Assembly: GCA_011620275.1 (NCBI GenBank)
Contig: WOZK01000005.1
Span: forward strand, 1 to 53,588
Direction of reading: 5' to 3'
From: Candidatus Omnitrophota bacterium
GTDB taxonomy: Bacteria > Omnitrophota > Gorgyraeia > Gygaellales > Profunditerraquicolaceae
Length of the DNA stretch: 53,588 bases
The notes beneath the pieces were generated by a model. It saw nothing but the letters and a program-made list of their open reading frames with translations, was not told the DNA's origin and made no database searches. The translations under genes were made by a program, and so were the position numbers. Below are positions 45,640-53,588 of this stretch, one piece after another (position 1 is the stretch's first letter; each line of letters begins with the position of its first letter).

Positions 45640-46281
45640 TTATCCTGCCGCATGCTTCAGCCAGAGATAACCGCCGATAAGCAAAATGAGGAAAACCACG
45701 GAAAAGATATCAAAATATTTCTCGACCGTCTTCTGGATCCCGGCCCCGAATATCCTTATGGACCCGGAGACCATAAAAAATCGCCCGGCCCTGCCGACCA
45801 AGGAAGCGCACACCAGCACCGGCAGGGATATTCTGAAGACCCCGGCAGAGATAGTTATCGCTTTGTAAGGTATGGGAGTAAAGGCAGCGGTAAAAACGGT
45901 AAAAAAGGCGTTCTCGCCGTATTTCCTGCCGATAACCGATATCACTTCCCGCAAATTATAAGTATTTATGATCCATTTTCCGATAGTTTCGTACAAAAAG
46001 AACCCAATAGAATATCCCAGGAGCGCGCCCAGGACCGATCCCGCCGTGCATATACAGGCATATTTCAACCATTTCTCCCTCTTGGCCGCGGTCATCGCCA
46101 CCAACAGGACGTCCGGAGGAACCGGAAAAACCGAACTCTCTATGAACGCCACCCCGAAAAGCGCCCGAGGCGCGTGCGGCGAACCGGACTGCCGCAGCGT
46201 CCAGTCATACATTCTTCTCAGCCAATAAAAAGGAGAAACCTTTCTTAACATATTGTTTTTAGCGTTCTTAAGTCCGCTCAT
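45640..46281 (-). CDS. YqaA/DedA-type (VTT domain) membrane protein
   Basis: RALFGVAFIESSVFPVPPDVLLVAMTAAKREKWLKYACICTAGSVLGALLGYSIGFFLYETIG; AFTPIPYKAITISAGVFRISLPVLVCASLVGRAGRFF. Confidence 0.88.
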   Translation of the reverse strand: MSGLKNAKNNMLRKVSPFYWLRRMYDWTLRQSGSPHAPRALFGVAFIESSVFPVPPDVLLVAMTAAKREKWLKYACICTAGSVLGALLGYSIGFFLYETIGKWIINTYNLREVISVIGRKYGENAFFTVFTAAFTPIPYKAITISAGVFRISLPVLVCASLVGRAGRFFMVSGSIRIFGAGIQKTVEKYFDIFSVVFLILLIGGYLWLKHAAG

Positions 46282-46372
46282 CCAGAGTATTATCCTCTAT
46301 CCGGCCTGAAAGTCCAGTAAAAGGTGGATTCCCTATCAGTGGAGCCCGGGGTTTTTTTCTCGATTTTTAAAA

Positions 46373-47590
46373 CTATATTCTGATCACGTCTCCGCTGGTA
46401 TACAGCGAGACGAAAAGCAGCAGATAATTCCTCAAATGCGTGGTGAGGAGAAAGTTGTTGCGGACGTGCCGGCGGCCGTTCTCGCCGAGCCCGGAGGCGT
46501 AAGCCGGATTTCCGAGCAGTTGTTTCAAGGCGAAAGCCGCCCCGTCTATTGAATGACACAACAGCCCCGAATAACGATGCTTTATCTGCAGAGGTATCCC
46601 GCCGACCCCTGAAGCCACTACGGGCTTGCCTTTCCATAACGCCTCGGTAACCGTCAAGCCGAACCCCTCTTTGAGCGACTTCTGCATAATCACCGTGGAG
46701 CCTCTTTGCAGGGCGTTTATCTCGAGATCGTTCTGCTTCATAAGCAATATGTGTATATCGGGATCTCCCTGCGCTTTTTCTCTGACTTCGGAAAGGACCG
46801 ACATACCTTCAGGGTCGTCGGAAGCAGTGCCCCCGGCAAGTACGAGCCGGCAGTCGGCGTGCTTGCGCGCCAAACGGAAAGCTTCAATCACCCCTACCGG
46901 ATCCTTCAGGCGGTCGAAACGCGATATCTGAGTAATCACCGGTTTATCGCGCGGGATACCGTATTTATCCATCACCTGCTTAACAGTCTCATTCGGCAGT
47001 TCCCGGTTTTTGTCGCTTAAAGGATCTATCGAAGGAGAAATAAGAAACTGCCTGATGGGAAGCCGCCTGGAGAAAGAAGGCGCCGAAAAAACTGCGGAGT
47101 CGTAACGCGGGATGAAATCCATGAGAAAATCCCAAACCCTGCGCGAAGGATTGGAGACGTCAATATGACAGCGCCAGAGCCACTTGTTCCCGGATTTCTT
47201 CTCCACAAGCATTATCGGCTGGGGGTCGTGGACGAAAACGATGTCCGCGCCGGTATCCATTTCCTGCGCGTTCTTCCTGCCGGTCTCGCGGAATATCTCG
47301 AAATCGGCAGCGGTCACTTCTTCCGGCCTGCCGTGCAGCGCGTTGTGGAATTTCTTGGTCACTTCAAAAAACTGCTCTCCGCCCTTTATCACGTCCCAGC
47401 AAGTGTCGACCCCAACCTCCTTGAGCAGAGGTACCATCCGGTTCAATATCTCGGCCACCCCGCCTCCTACGGCGGTCGAATTAACATGCTGTATCCTTTT
47501 ACCGCGCAGCCTCTCCGCCAGAATATTAAGGTCGTCCACTACCGCCTGTCCCACTACCGGTATATAATCCTTCAGCTTCGACATAGACAA
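46373..47590 (-). CDS. GT4-family glycosyltransferase, trehalose synthase (TreT-like)
   Basis: RGKRIQHVNSTAVGGGVAEILNRMVPLLKEVGVDTCWDVIKGGEQFFEVTKKFHNALHG; DIVFVHDPQPIML; WRCHIDVSNPSRRVWDFL; VITQISRFDRLKDPVGVIEAF; SLKEGFGLTVTEALWKGKPVVASGVGGIPLQI. Confidence 0.9.
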   Translation of the reverse strand: MSMSKLKDYIPVVGQAVVDDLNILAERLRGKRIQHVNSTAVGGGVAEILNRMVPLLKEVGVDTCWDVIKGGEQFFEVTKKFHNALHGRPEEVTAADFEIFRETGRKNAQEMDTGADIVFVHDPQPIMLVEKKSGNKWLWRCHIDVSNPSRRVWDFLMDFIPRYDSAVFSAPSFSRRLPIRQFLISPSIDPLSDKNRELPNETVKQVMDKYGIPRDKPVITQISRFDRLKDPVGVIEAFRLARKHADCRLVLAGGTASDDPEGMSVLSEVREKAQGDPDIHILLMKQNDLEINALQRGSTVIMQKSLKEGFGLTVTEALWKGKPVVASGVGGIPLQIKHRYSGLLCHSIDGAAFALKQLLGNPAYASGLGENGRRHVRNNFLLTTHLRNYLLLFVSLYTSGDVIRI

Positions 47591-48255
47591 CCTATCTTTT
47601 TCTCCACTATCGACACTATGCTGTTTTTTAGTCCATCCAGACTCTGGGTATAAGGATCGAGCCTGGATATCAGGCCGGCGGTCTCCTCATCGCCCAGGGA
47701 AAGCCTTATCCAGCTGGAAAAATCGTTGTGGTTATGTTCAAGCCTCAGTTTCGCCTCTATAAAGTGAAAATATATACAGTCCACGCTCACCTGCTTCAAT
47801 ATGTCAAGGAATTCTTTCAGCGTGTAAGCCTGCCGGCCGAGCGAATAAATAAAACTCACCGATTTGACGAAATAAAACTCTTCTCCCTCGCCGGAAAACC
47901 GGAATTGGGCAAGCGGAGATTCTTTCAAGTGCCCTTCTATCACGGAAACGATGGCCGCTCTTATTTCGCGTATGGAAGAGAACTGGACGGTGTCTATCGC
48001 CGCCAGCTTTTCCCCCAGCCTGGCATCCCCTACGGCCGAGGAGACCCAATAAGCGAAATCGTTCAAAGGTTCTGAGACGAAGGCGTCGTGCTGCTGCAGA
48101 AAACTGTGCGTGTGATGATAAATGGCCGCGCCCGGCACCTTTTTGATCAGACCGAGCAGCTGTGGGATAGTCGCAGCCTTCAAGCCGGTCAATTCCGGCA
48201 AATTCAGGCGCGAAAAGAAAACGAAAGGTTCCGCCGCCCTTTTTAGCTCCGGCAT
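47572..48255 (-). CDS. DUF5752-like protein with internal duplication
   Basis: Two ~105-aa halves with parallel motifs: TIPQLLGLIKKVPGAAIYHHTHSF...LNDFAYWVSSAVGDARLGEKLAAID and TLKEFLDILKQVSVDCIYFHFIEA...HNDFSSWIRLSLGDEETAGLISRLD. Confidence 0.7.
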   Translation of the reverse strand: MPELKRAAEPFVFFSRLNLPELTGLKAATIPQLLGLIKKVPGAAIYHHTHSFLQQHDAFVSEPLNDFAYWVSSAVGDARLGEKLAAIDTVQFSSIREIRAAIVSVIEGHLKESPLAQFRFSGEGEEFYFVKSVSFIYSLGRQAYTLKEFLDILKQVSVDCIYFHFIEAKLRLEHNHNDFSSWIRLSLGDEETAGLISRLDPYTQSLDGLKNSIVSIVEKKIGCLCRS

Positions 48256-49037
48256 ATGGTTTCCTCCCTGAGCGCGCGTAATTCCCGCAGAAAAAGAACA
48301 GCCTCCCGCGGCGAATCCAGATAATATCCGGCCGCCGAACCGCGTTTAGCGCCCACGTAAACGGTTATTCCCTGGTGTTTAAGCGCGCGGAAGGCGTCCT
48401 CGTCGGTTCTGTCATCTCCCAAATAAAGCGGAGTTATATTTCCGGCGCCGCGCAATATCTCTTTAACGGCCGTGCCTTTATTATGCCTGCCCGGCGGCAA
48501 TATCTCCAGGACTTTTTTGCCTTTTTTAACGGCGGCCGCGCCTTCGCTTACGGCCCGGGCGACCGCGCCCCGAAAAACCTTCTTCGCCAGCAGTGTCCCC
48601 CGCTTATCCGCCAGCCGAAAATGCAACGCCAGAGATATACGTTTGTCTTCGCAGACTATCCCCTTGATTCCGTTCACTCCGGCGGTGATCCTCTTCTTTA
48701 TACCGGACAATACCGCCCGGTAACCCGGCGGGGCATAATCCAATTCCCCTTTCCCCGGGATAAACATCTCGTAACCGTGATTGCCGACATAAACGATGTT
48801 GCCGACACCCACACGTTTCCTGATATCGGAAAGCGCTCTGCCGCTAACCACCGCCACCCGGCATCCGGGCAGAGAGGCCAGACGCTTCAACAGCCGCGCC
48901 GTCTTCGCCGGTGTGCGCGCATCCTGCGGCCTGCCGGCGATAGGAACAAGAGTGCCGTCATAATCGAGAAAAACGAAGAGACTGCCCCGTTTTAGCCGCG
49001 CGCGCAGCCGGTTTTCTTGTAAGTCAAGACGCTGCAT
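48243..49037 (-). CDS. otsB: Trehalose-6-phosphate phosphatase
   Basis: LFVFLDYDGTLVPIAGRPQDA; CRVAVVSGRALSDIRKRVG; YVGNHGYEM; LYLGDDRTDEDAFRAL. Confidence 0.92.
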   Translation of the reverse strand: MQRLDLQENRLRARLKRGSLFVFLDYDGTLVPIAGRPQDARTPAKTARLLKRLASLPGCRVAVVSGRALSDIRKRVGVGNIVYVGNHGYEMFIPGKGELDYAPPGYRAVLSGIKKRITAGVNGIKGIVCEDKRISLALHFRLADKRGTLLAKKVFRGAVARAVSEGAAAVKKGKKVLEILPPGRHNKGTAVKEILRGAGNITPLYLGDDRTDEDAFRALKHQGITVYVGAKRGSAAGYYLDSPREAVLFLRELRALREETICRS

Positions 49038-49089
49038 CCAACCTATCCTTTAAGGCAAATTTGCCGCTTGATTTTTCAATACATACAGG

Positions 49090-51351
49090 TTAAGGGACAA
49101 CCGGCTTCTTCATTGCCACCATATCTCCGATAATACTGCCGGCCCAGCGGTAAATATTATTCTCCGCCACTACCTTGCGCATATTGTTCATCCTGCGCAA
49201 TCTTTCTTCCGCCGGCATTTCTACCGCCAGCTTGATGGCGTCGGCGAACTCTTCTATGGAATACGGATTCACCAGCACCGCGTCGGTCAATTCCCTCGCC
49301 GCTCCGGTAAAACAACTTAAGACCAGCATGCCTTCACCATCCGCCTTCGAAGAGACGTATTCCTTCGCTACCAGGTTCATCCCGTCATGAAGGGAGCTGA
49401 CTACGCATAGATCGGCGATCTCATAATAAGGCTGTATCTCTTCCGGGGAAAAATGTCTCTTCAGGTAAATGATCGGCTTCCATTCGCCGTTGGAATATTT
49501 CCAATTCTTCTTCTCCACGAGTTCGTCTATCTCTCCCATAAGCTCATGGTACCTTTTTATATGCGTCCTGCTGGGAGCCGCCAGCTGTATGAAAACGAAC
49601 TTATTCAGGTACGCCGGGTTTTTCTCAAGAAACCTGTCTATCGCCAGTATCCTTTCCACCAGCCCCTTGGTATAATCTATCCTGTCCACGCCAACGGCCG
49701 TTATTTTGCCTGAGAGGTCGAACTCCTTCCTGATCTTGGCGCCCGCCTCCCTGTATTTGCCGCGCTCCGACTCCTTGAACTTCCCCACGCTGATCGGGAA
49801 AGCGCGCACCAGCGTTTCCTTGCTGCCGCGGACCACGCTGAACTTCTCTGTGTCCACCCGGGATTCTATCAAACGGTTCGCCGTGTCCAGGAAATTATTG
49901 CAGTGATACTGCAGATGGAATCCTATGAGGTCGCAGGCCAGCAGGCCGTTCAATATCTCCTGTTGAAAAGGACAGATCGCGAAGGCTTCGGGGTTTGGCC
50001 AGGGGATATGCCAGAACAACGCTATGGTAACGTCCGGGCGTTTCTCCTTTATATATGCCGGCAGCATCGTAAAATGGTAATCCTGGATGAAGACAAAAGA
50101 CTCCCCTTCCGGCAATTCTTCCAGCAGAGAATCGGCGAATTTTCGATTGACCTTGCAATACTCTTTCCAATCGGTCTCCCTGAAAATGGGGCGGGTATGA
50201 GTAATATGACAAAGCGGCCAGAGCCCTTCGTTGGAAAACCCGTAGTAATACCCTTCTTCCTCTTCCTTGGAGAGCCAGACCCTTTTAAGTATATACCTGT
50301 TGTCTTCCGGAGGGACTCCGAGCTTATTGCGCGAATTTACGAACTGCCGGTCGGCATTGCCGCTGCCGTGTGCGACCCAGGTCCCGCCGCAGGCCCGCAG
50401 GATAGGGTCGATGGCGGTGACCACGCCGCTCGCCGGGCGCAGGCAACGAATCAAGCCTTTGTCTCCTTCGGCCACGTGCATAAACGGTTCCCTGTTGGAG
50501 ACCACAAACAAAGCGTTTTCACCCAGCTTGGCCTGCACGAAATCGCGCAGTTTCTTTTCCGTCCACAACTCATCATGCCTCACCCTTACCTGGGCCTCTT
50601 CGGAGACCACCTTCCTCGCCACGCGCAGACTTAAAGCCACCTGTTCCACCTCACTGGCCAGGCGGCCGAACTCCCCCTTATCCTCGAAAGGACGCAGTTT
50701 ATCTATATCCCCTCTCTGGAAATACCTGAACCACTGCGTCAGCTGGCGCAGCGGGATTATATAAATCTGCCTCTGGATCAGGAATGCCGAGAAGGCGATC
50801 AACGAAAGGAGGATGATCAGGGTCAGGCTCACGCCGCGCCACATTTCGGTCAAGGTAGTCAAAAGATAGGACGTGTCGTAAACGACTTCCACGAATCCCA
50901 GAGAGATACCGTCATCCCCGAGGACCGGCTGGATATAACTGTAAGCGGTATATTCTCCGTAAGTCTTCAGGCTGCCGCGCGCGGTACCGGCGGCGAGAAT
51001 ATCTTTGAGATTATTGTCTTCCCTATCCGGCCATTCCCTGATACGCCTGGTCACTGCCAGCACCCTGCCTTCGCTGTCATAAATAACGCACCCCTGCAGA
51101 CGATCTCTTTTTTGAAAACTCTCCACCAGCCTGCCTGCGAGAGCCATATCCCGGTTCTGCAGGATGAACTTCGCGGAAAGCTCAACGCTTTCGGCCACGG
51201 TCCTGGCTTTTCGGCGCAGGTCGTCCATAAGTTTATCCTCGGTAAAACGTATCTGCATTATCCCGAAAACGGTAAATACCAGGGAAGCGATTATCAAAAG
51301 CGGAATTATTAAAAGAATTATTCGTTTCATGCGTTTACCCTCCTCGCGCAT
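49090..51351 (-). CDS. otsA: Membrane receptor-like sensor (TM-extracytoplasmic-TM-HAMP) fused to trehalose-6-phosphate synthase (GT20)
   Basis: TM1 IILLIIPLLIIASLVFTVFGIM; extracytoplasmic ~140 aa; TM2 LTLIILLSLIAFSAFLI; HAMP-like IIPLRQLTQWFRYFQRGDIDKLRPFEDKGEFGRLASEV; GT20 VSNREPF..., WHIPWPNPEAF, GVDRIDYTKGLVERILAIDRFLEKNP, SLHDGMNLVAKEYV. Confidence 0.93.
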   Translation of the reverse strand: MREEGKRMKRIILLIIPLLIIASLVFTVFGIMQIRFTEDKLMDDLRRKARTVAESVELSAKFILQNRDMALAGRLVESFQKRDRLQGCVIYDSEGRVLAVTRRIREWPDREDNNLKDILAAGTARGSLKTYGEYTAYSYIQPVLGDDGISLGFVEVVYDTSYLLTTLTEMWRGVSLTLIILLSLIAFSAFLIQRQIYIIPLRQLTQWFRYFQRGDIDKLRPFEDKGEFGRLASEVEQVALSLRVARKVVSEEAQVRVRHDELWTEKKLRDFVQAKLGENALFVVSNREPFMHVAEGDKGLIRCLRPASGVVTAIDPILRACGGTWVAHGSGNADRQFVNSRNKLGVPPEDNRYILKRVWLSKEEEEGYYYGFSNEGLWPLCHITHTRPIFRETDWKEYCKVNRKFADSLLEELPEGESFVFIQDYHFTMLPAYIKEKRPDVTIALFWHIPWPNPEAFAICPFQQEILNGLLACDLIGFHLQYHCNNFLDTANRLIESRVDTEKFSVVRGSKETLVRAFPISVGKFKESERGKYREAGAKIRKEFDLSGKITAVGVDRIDYTKGLVERILAIDRFLEKNPAYLNKFVFIQLAAPSRTHIKRYHELMGEIDELVEKKNWKYSNGEWKPIIYLKRHFSPEEIQPYYEIADLCVVSSLHDGMNLVAKEYVSSKADGEGMLVLSCFTGAARELTDAVLVNPYSIEEFADAIKLAVEMPAEERLRRMNNMRKVVAENNIYRWAGSIIGDMVAMKKPVVP

Positions 51352-51449
51352 CCTAATACGTGTCGCAAGCTAAAAACAAAAAACCGCCGTTCCGGCAGAA
51401 CGGAATGGCGGCCCGACCATTTATAACACCCTCCGGCGATCAATTCGAC

Positions 51450-51534
51450 AAACCACAGCCTTTAGGCTGTGGTTTGCTCATAATTCTGATACTGAGCGGC
51501 ACCTTTATTAACCTCGCCCTTAAGGGCGGGGTTT
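51450..51534. repeat. Tandem hairpin pair (IS200/IS605-end or PATE-like, or terminators)
   Basis: AAACCACAGCC-TTTA-GGCTGTGGTTT (51450-51475, perfect 11-bp stem) and AACCTCGCCC-TTAA-GGGCGGGGTT (51511-51534). Confidence 0.55.
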
Positions 51535-51682
51535 TAGCGACGTCGAGGTATAACGATGAGCCGGACCCCGTTATGAGCATGCTCTTTATATCTTGAGTTT
51601 TTAGTATAACACCTAAATACAGGCAGGCAAATGAATTTTCTCGCAACGGCCAAACCATGACCGCGCGGAACCCGGCCGCTTT

Positions 51683-52549
51683 TCAGGCCTCTTGAGGGAA
51701 AAGGCCGGGCGTTGCGGCAGCGCGTTCGCTGATGAATCCGGCCAAAGCTTCCACGTCTCCTCCGGAAGCCCGCTCGACCAGTCTAAGAAAAACGTCCCTG
51801 GATTCAAACGTAATGATCGCCGGCGGCAGGCCGCAAGAAAGCAAACGGGTATCCATCAGCATACGCGCCGCTCTCCCGTTCGCGCCGCAGAATGGACGCA
51901 AAGACACCATCTCCGCGTAGCAGCGGGCCGACTCCCTGACCGGGTCCACCGGAACCGCGCTCAACATTTTCAAGAGCCGATTAAGACGAAGCTGGAACCC
52001 GTGCTCCGCAGTCCCGGGGAGTCTGAACCGCCCCGGCATGTGGCTGGGGAAATTATAGGTGAGGATCTCATGTAGTTTCATCAGATAACCGCGCCCTGCA
52101 TGGAAACCAGGGCGGGAATTCTCCAGAGTGAAACGCGCGGCGTTCAGCATATTCAGGCTCTCAAGTATCTCTTTCAGTTCCCTGGCGCGCGGTTTATTGC
52201 CGGCAAAAATGCAGCGCAGGTCTTCCCGTGACATACGGCTGCCGGACAAGGCCCCGGAATGGTAAACGCTCTCGATTATAAAACTGTTTTTCAATTTTCC
52301 ATCGTTCCTCAAAGCGCGTAAAAAACGGGAGAACTTTTTTCTGACGGAATAAAGTTCGCCCGGCAGATCCACGAATTCGCGAAAAATACGATCTATTTCA
52401 CGAAGTTGGGCCGGATGAGGCCTGACGCCCTTGTCCAGCCAGCGGTAAACGGTCTTATAACTCACCCCCAGGCGCCTGGAAAGCTCTGAGCGGGAAATAC
52501 CCGCCGCGCTCATTATCTTCGCTATTTTACTACTCCCGTCGGCAAACAT
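51683..52549 (-). CDS. HTH-Fic domain protein with degenerate Fic motif
   Basis: N-terminal HTH ISRSELSRRLGVSYKTVYRWLDKGVRPH; Fic core LRPFCGANGRAARMLM (canonical HxFx[D/E]GNGRxxR). Confidence 0.82.
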   Translation of the reverse strand: MFADGSSKIAKIMSAAGISRSELSRRLGVSYKTVYRWLDKGVRPHPAQLREIDRIFREFVDLPGELYSVRKKFSRFLRALRNDGKLKNSFIIESVYHSGALSGSRMSREDLRCIFAGNKPRARELKEILESLNMLNAARFTLENSRPGFHAGRGYLMKLHEILTYNFPSHMPGRFRLPGTAEHGFQLRLNRLLKMLSAVPVDPVRESARCYAEMVSLRPFCGANGRAARMLMDTRLLSCGLPPAIITFESRDVFLRLVERASGGDVEALAGFISERAAATPGLFPQEA

Positions 52550-52567
52550 ACTCGCCCTTTTCTCTGA

Positions 52568-52618
52568 TAGGACATCTGTCCTAAAGTTTCAACAGTTATC
52601 ATTATAACAAATGTCCTA
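52568..52618. promoter_or_regulatory. Putative autoregulatory operator of the HTH-Fic gene
   Basis: TAGGACA-TC-TGTCCTA inverted repeat at 52568-52583 plus a third half-site TGTCCTA at 52612-52618, directly upstream of the start at 52549. Confidence 0.55.
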
Positions 52619-52700
52619 TAGAAAACAACAAAAAAATCGCCGCTTTCATATCCTTACGTGAATCAAAATAAATACCGAGGCCTAATACGGAAAAGGGGCG

Positions 52701-52949
52701 CTACCAGCGGAAATGCAGGTATATCCTACCCCAGCCTTTATCGGTCTTTTCCAGCCGGGAATAAAGAGGACGGATATCTTTCCTGTTAAGACAGTTAAGA
52801 ATGCGTTTCTTGACGTGGTCGGCGGCCTCGCCGTAGGCTATCTCTACCAGCCTGGCGCGATTCTCCACCGCCTTGTTGACTATTTCCACGATCTTCTCTT
52901 CCATATCCGGTATCACCGGATAGACATTCAGTTTTAATCTCATATTCAA
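52701..52949 (-). CDS. Small Smr-domain-like protein
   Basis: Helical N-terminus plus LVEIAYGEAADHVKKRILNCLNRKDIRPLYSRLEKTDKGWGRIYLHF resembles the Smr pattern (hydrophobic-x-hydrophobic-x-G...lk..v...L); DLHG box absent. Confidence 0.45.
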   Translation of the reverse strand: MNMRLKLNVYPVIPDMEEKIVEIVNKAVENRARLVEIAYGEAADHVKKRILNCLNRKDIRPLYSRLEKTDKGWGRIYLHFRW

Positions 52950-52977
52950 TTCGGGTTCTGGGAAAGTCTTAACTTTT

Positions 52978-53588
52978 TCAGGGCCTTGACGAGCGTTTTC
53001 CTCCCGGCTTACTCAAGGACTTACCCCGTTTATCATCGCGGACGGAAACGCCTGTTTCTCTGCGCGCCGGCTTGAAAGGATATTTACCGGAAACAACCTG
53101 TTTACCCCTCTCCCACGGCTTAACGAAACTACCGCGTTCTCTATGCCCCGCCGCCGGACGTGCTTCCCGTTTGAATGGGCCCTGACCCTCATCACGCTTT
53201 TTCCACGGCCTGCGCGGACCGCCGTAATTCTTTTCTTTCCCGATCCATGGCCTCTGCGGACGACCGCCGACAGGCTTACTCCACGGTTTTTCCCGCCTCT
53301 CTCCGCGGCCGCGGGAATCAAACGAACCCCCTGATTCTCTGCGTCCCGCGCCCGATGGCGCCTGAACCGCTCTCTCCCACGGTTTGACGAAACGCCCGCG
53401 TTCTTTACGTTCGGCTCCCGGATGTTCTCCGCGCCTGAAAGGAACGGAAGGGCTTTCCTCACGTTTCTTCCACGGCCTGCGCGGACCGCCGTAATTCTTT
53501 TCTTTCCCGCTCCATGGCCTCTGCGGACGACCACCGACAGGCTTACTCCACGGTTTTTCCCGCCTCTCTCCGCGGCCGCGGGAATCAA
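52978..53588 (-). CDS. C-terminal part of an Arg/Gly/Trp-rich tandem-repeat protein (5' end outside window)
   Basis: Open minus-strand frame differing from the ORF track: DSRGRGERREKPWSKPVGGRPQRPWSGKEKNYGGPRRPWKKREE...RFVKPWERAVQ...DSRGRGERREKPWSKPVGGRPQRPWIGKEKNYGGPRRPWKKRDE...SFVKPWERGKQ...; period 267 bp (89 codons); stop TGA at 52978-52980. Confidence 0.65.
   Translation of the reverse strand, partial: DSRGRGERREKPWSKPVGGRPQRPWSGKEKNYGGPRRPWKKREESPSVPFRRGEHPGAERKERGRFVKPWERAVQAPSGAGRRESGGSFDSRGRGERREKPWSKPVGGRPQRPWIGKEKNYGGPRRPWKKRDEGQGPFKREARPAAGHRERGSFVKPWERGKQVVSGKYPFKPARRETGVSVRDDKRGKSLSKPGGKRSSRP

Noticed and set aside
53013-53588. 191-aa Arg-rich ORF (MIPAAAERGGKNRG...) as the real gene product
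   Set aside because: An overlapping frame is open through the window edge with Trp-periodic repeats and a coherent C-terminus; the ORF-track frame is likely a shadow.
52978-53588. CRISPR-like array in the 267-bp repeats
   Set aside because: Repeats are long, in frame and coding-like, with no short-repeat/spacer structure.

Overview
A 53.6-kb bacterial chromosomal window, probably from an uncultured anaerobic lineage. The 'TTYYPSP' secreted protein and the gene content suggest an Omnitrophota-like genome, but this is only inference. Most genes lie on the minus strand. Recognisable blocks are: (i) a Wood-Ljungdahl corrinoid/methyl-transfer operon (larB-acsC-RACo-like-cooC/acsF-like-acsD-acsE) ending in dgkA; (ii) a bactofilin-HTH protein beside a tail-anchored HTH protein; (iii) tsaD, ctpA, gatBAC, a GAF-GGDEF protein and smc; (iv) an acyl-CoA dehydrogenase plus EtfB and ferredoxin-fused EtfA; (v) glgC and marC; (vi) an accessory region of about 9 kb (25.7-34.3 kb) holding transposase remnants, palindromic/MITE-like repeats, a carbamoyltransferase-SxtJ-DUF5989-SGNH/TPR cassette and a three-gene HipBST-type toxin-antitoxin locus; (vii) a dpp/opp operon interrupted by repeats; (viii) secG, tpiA and pgk; (ix) a trehalose cluster with a receptor-like OtsA; (x) a degenerate HTH-Fic protein with a palindromic operator; (xi) an Arg/Trp-rich tandem-repeat protein running off the window edge. 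The strongest leads are a palindromic repeat inserted in frame in the N-terminus of ctpA, a terminator-like hairpin that encodes the DppA signal peptide, the HipBST-like locus, the Fic protein that has lost both catalytic His and inhibitory Glu, the bactofilin/HTH pair and the sensor-OtsA fusion. No tRNA, rRNA or CRISPR array was recognised by eye. All assignments come from reading motifs; no database search was run.
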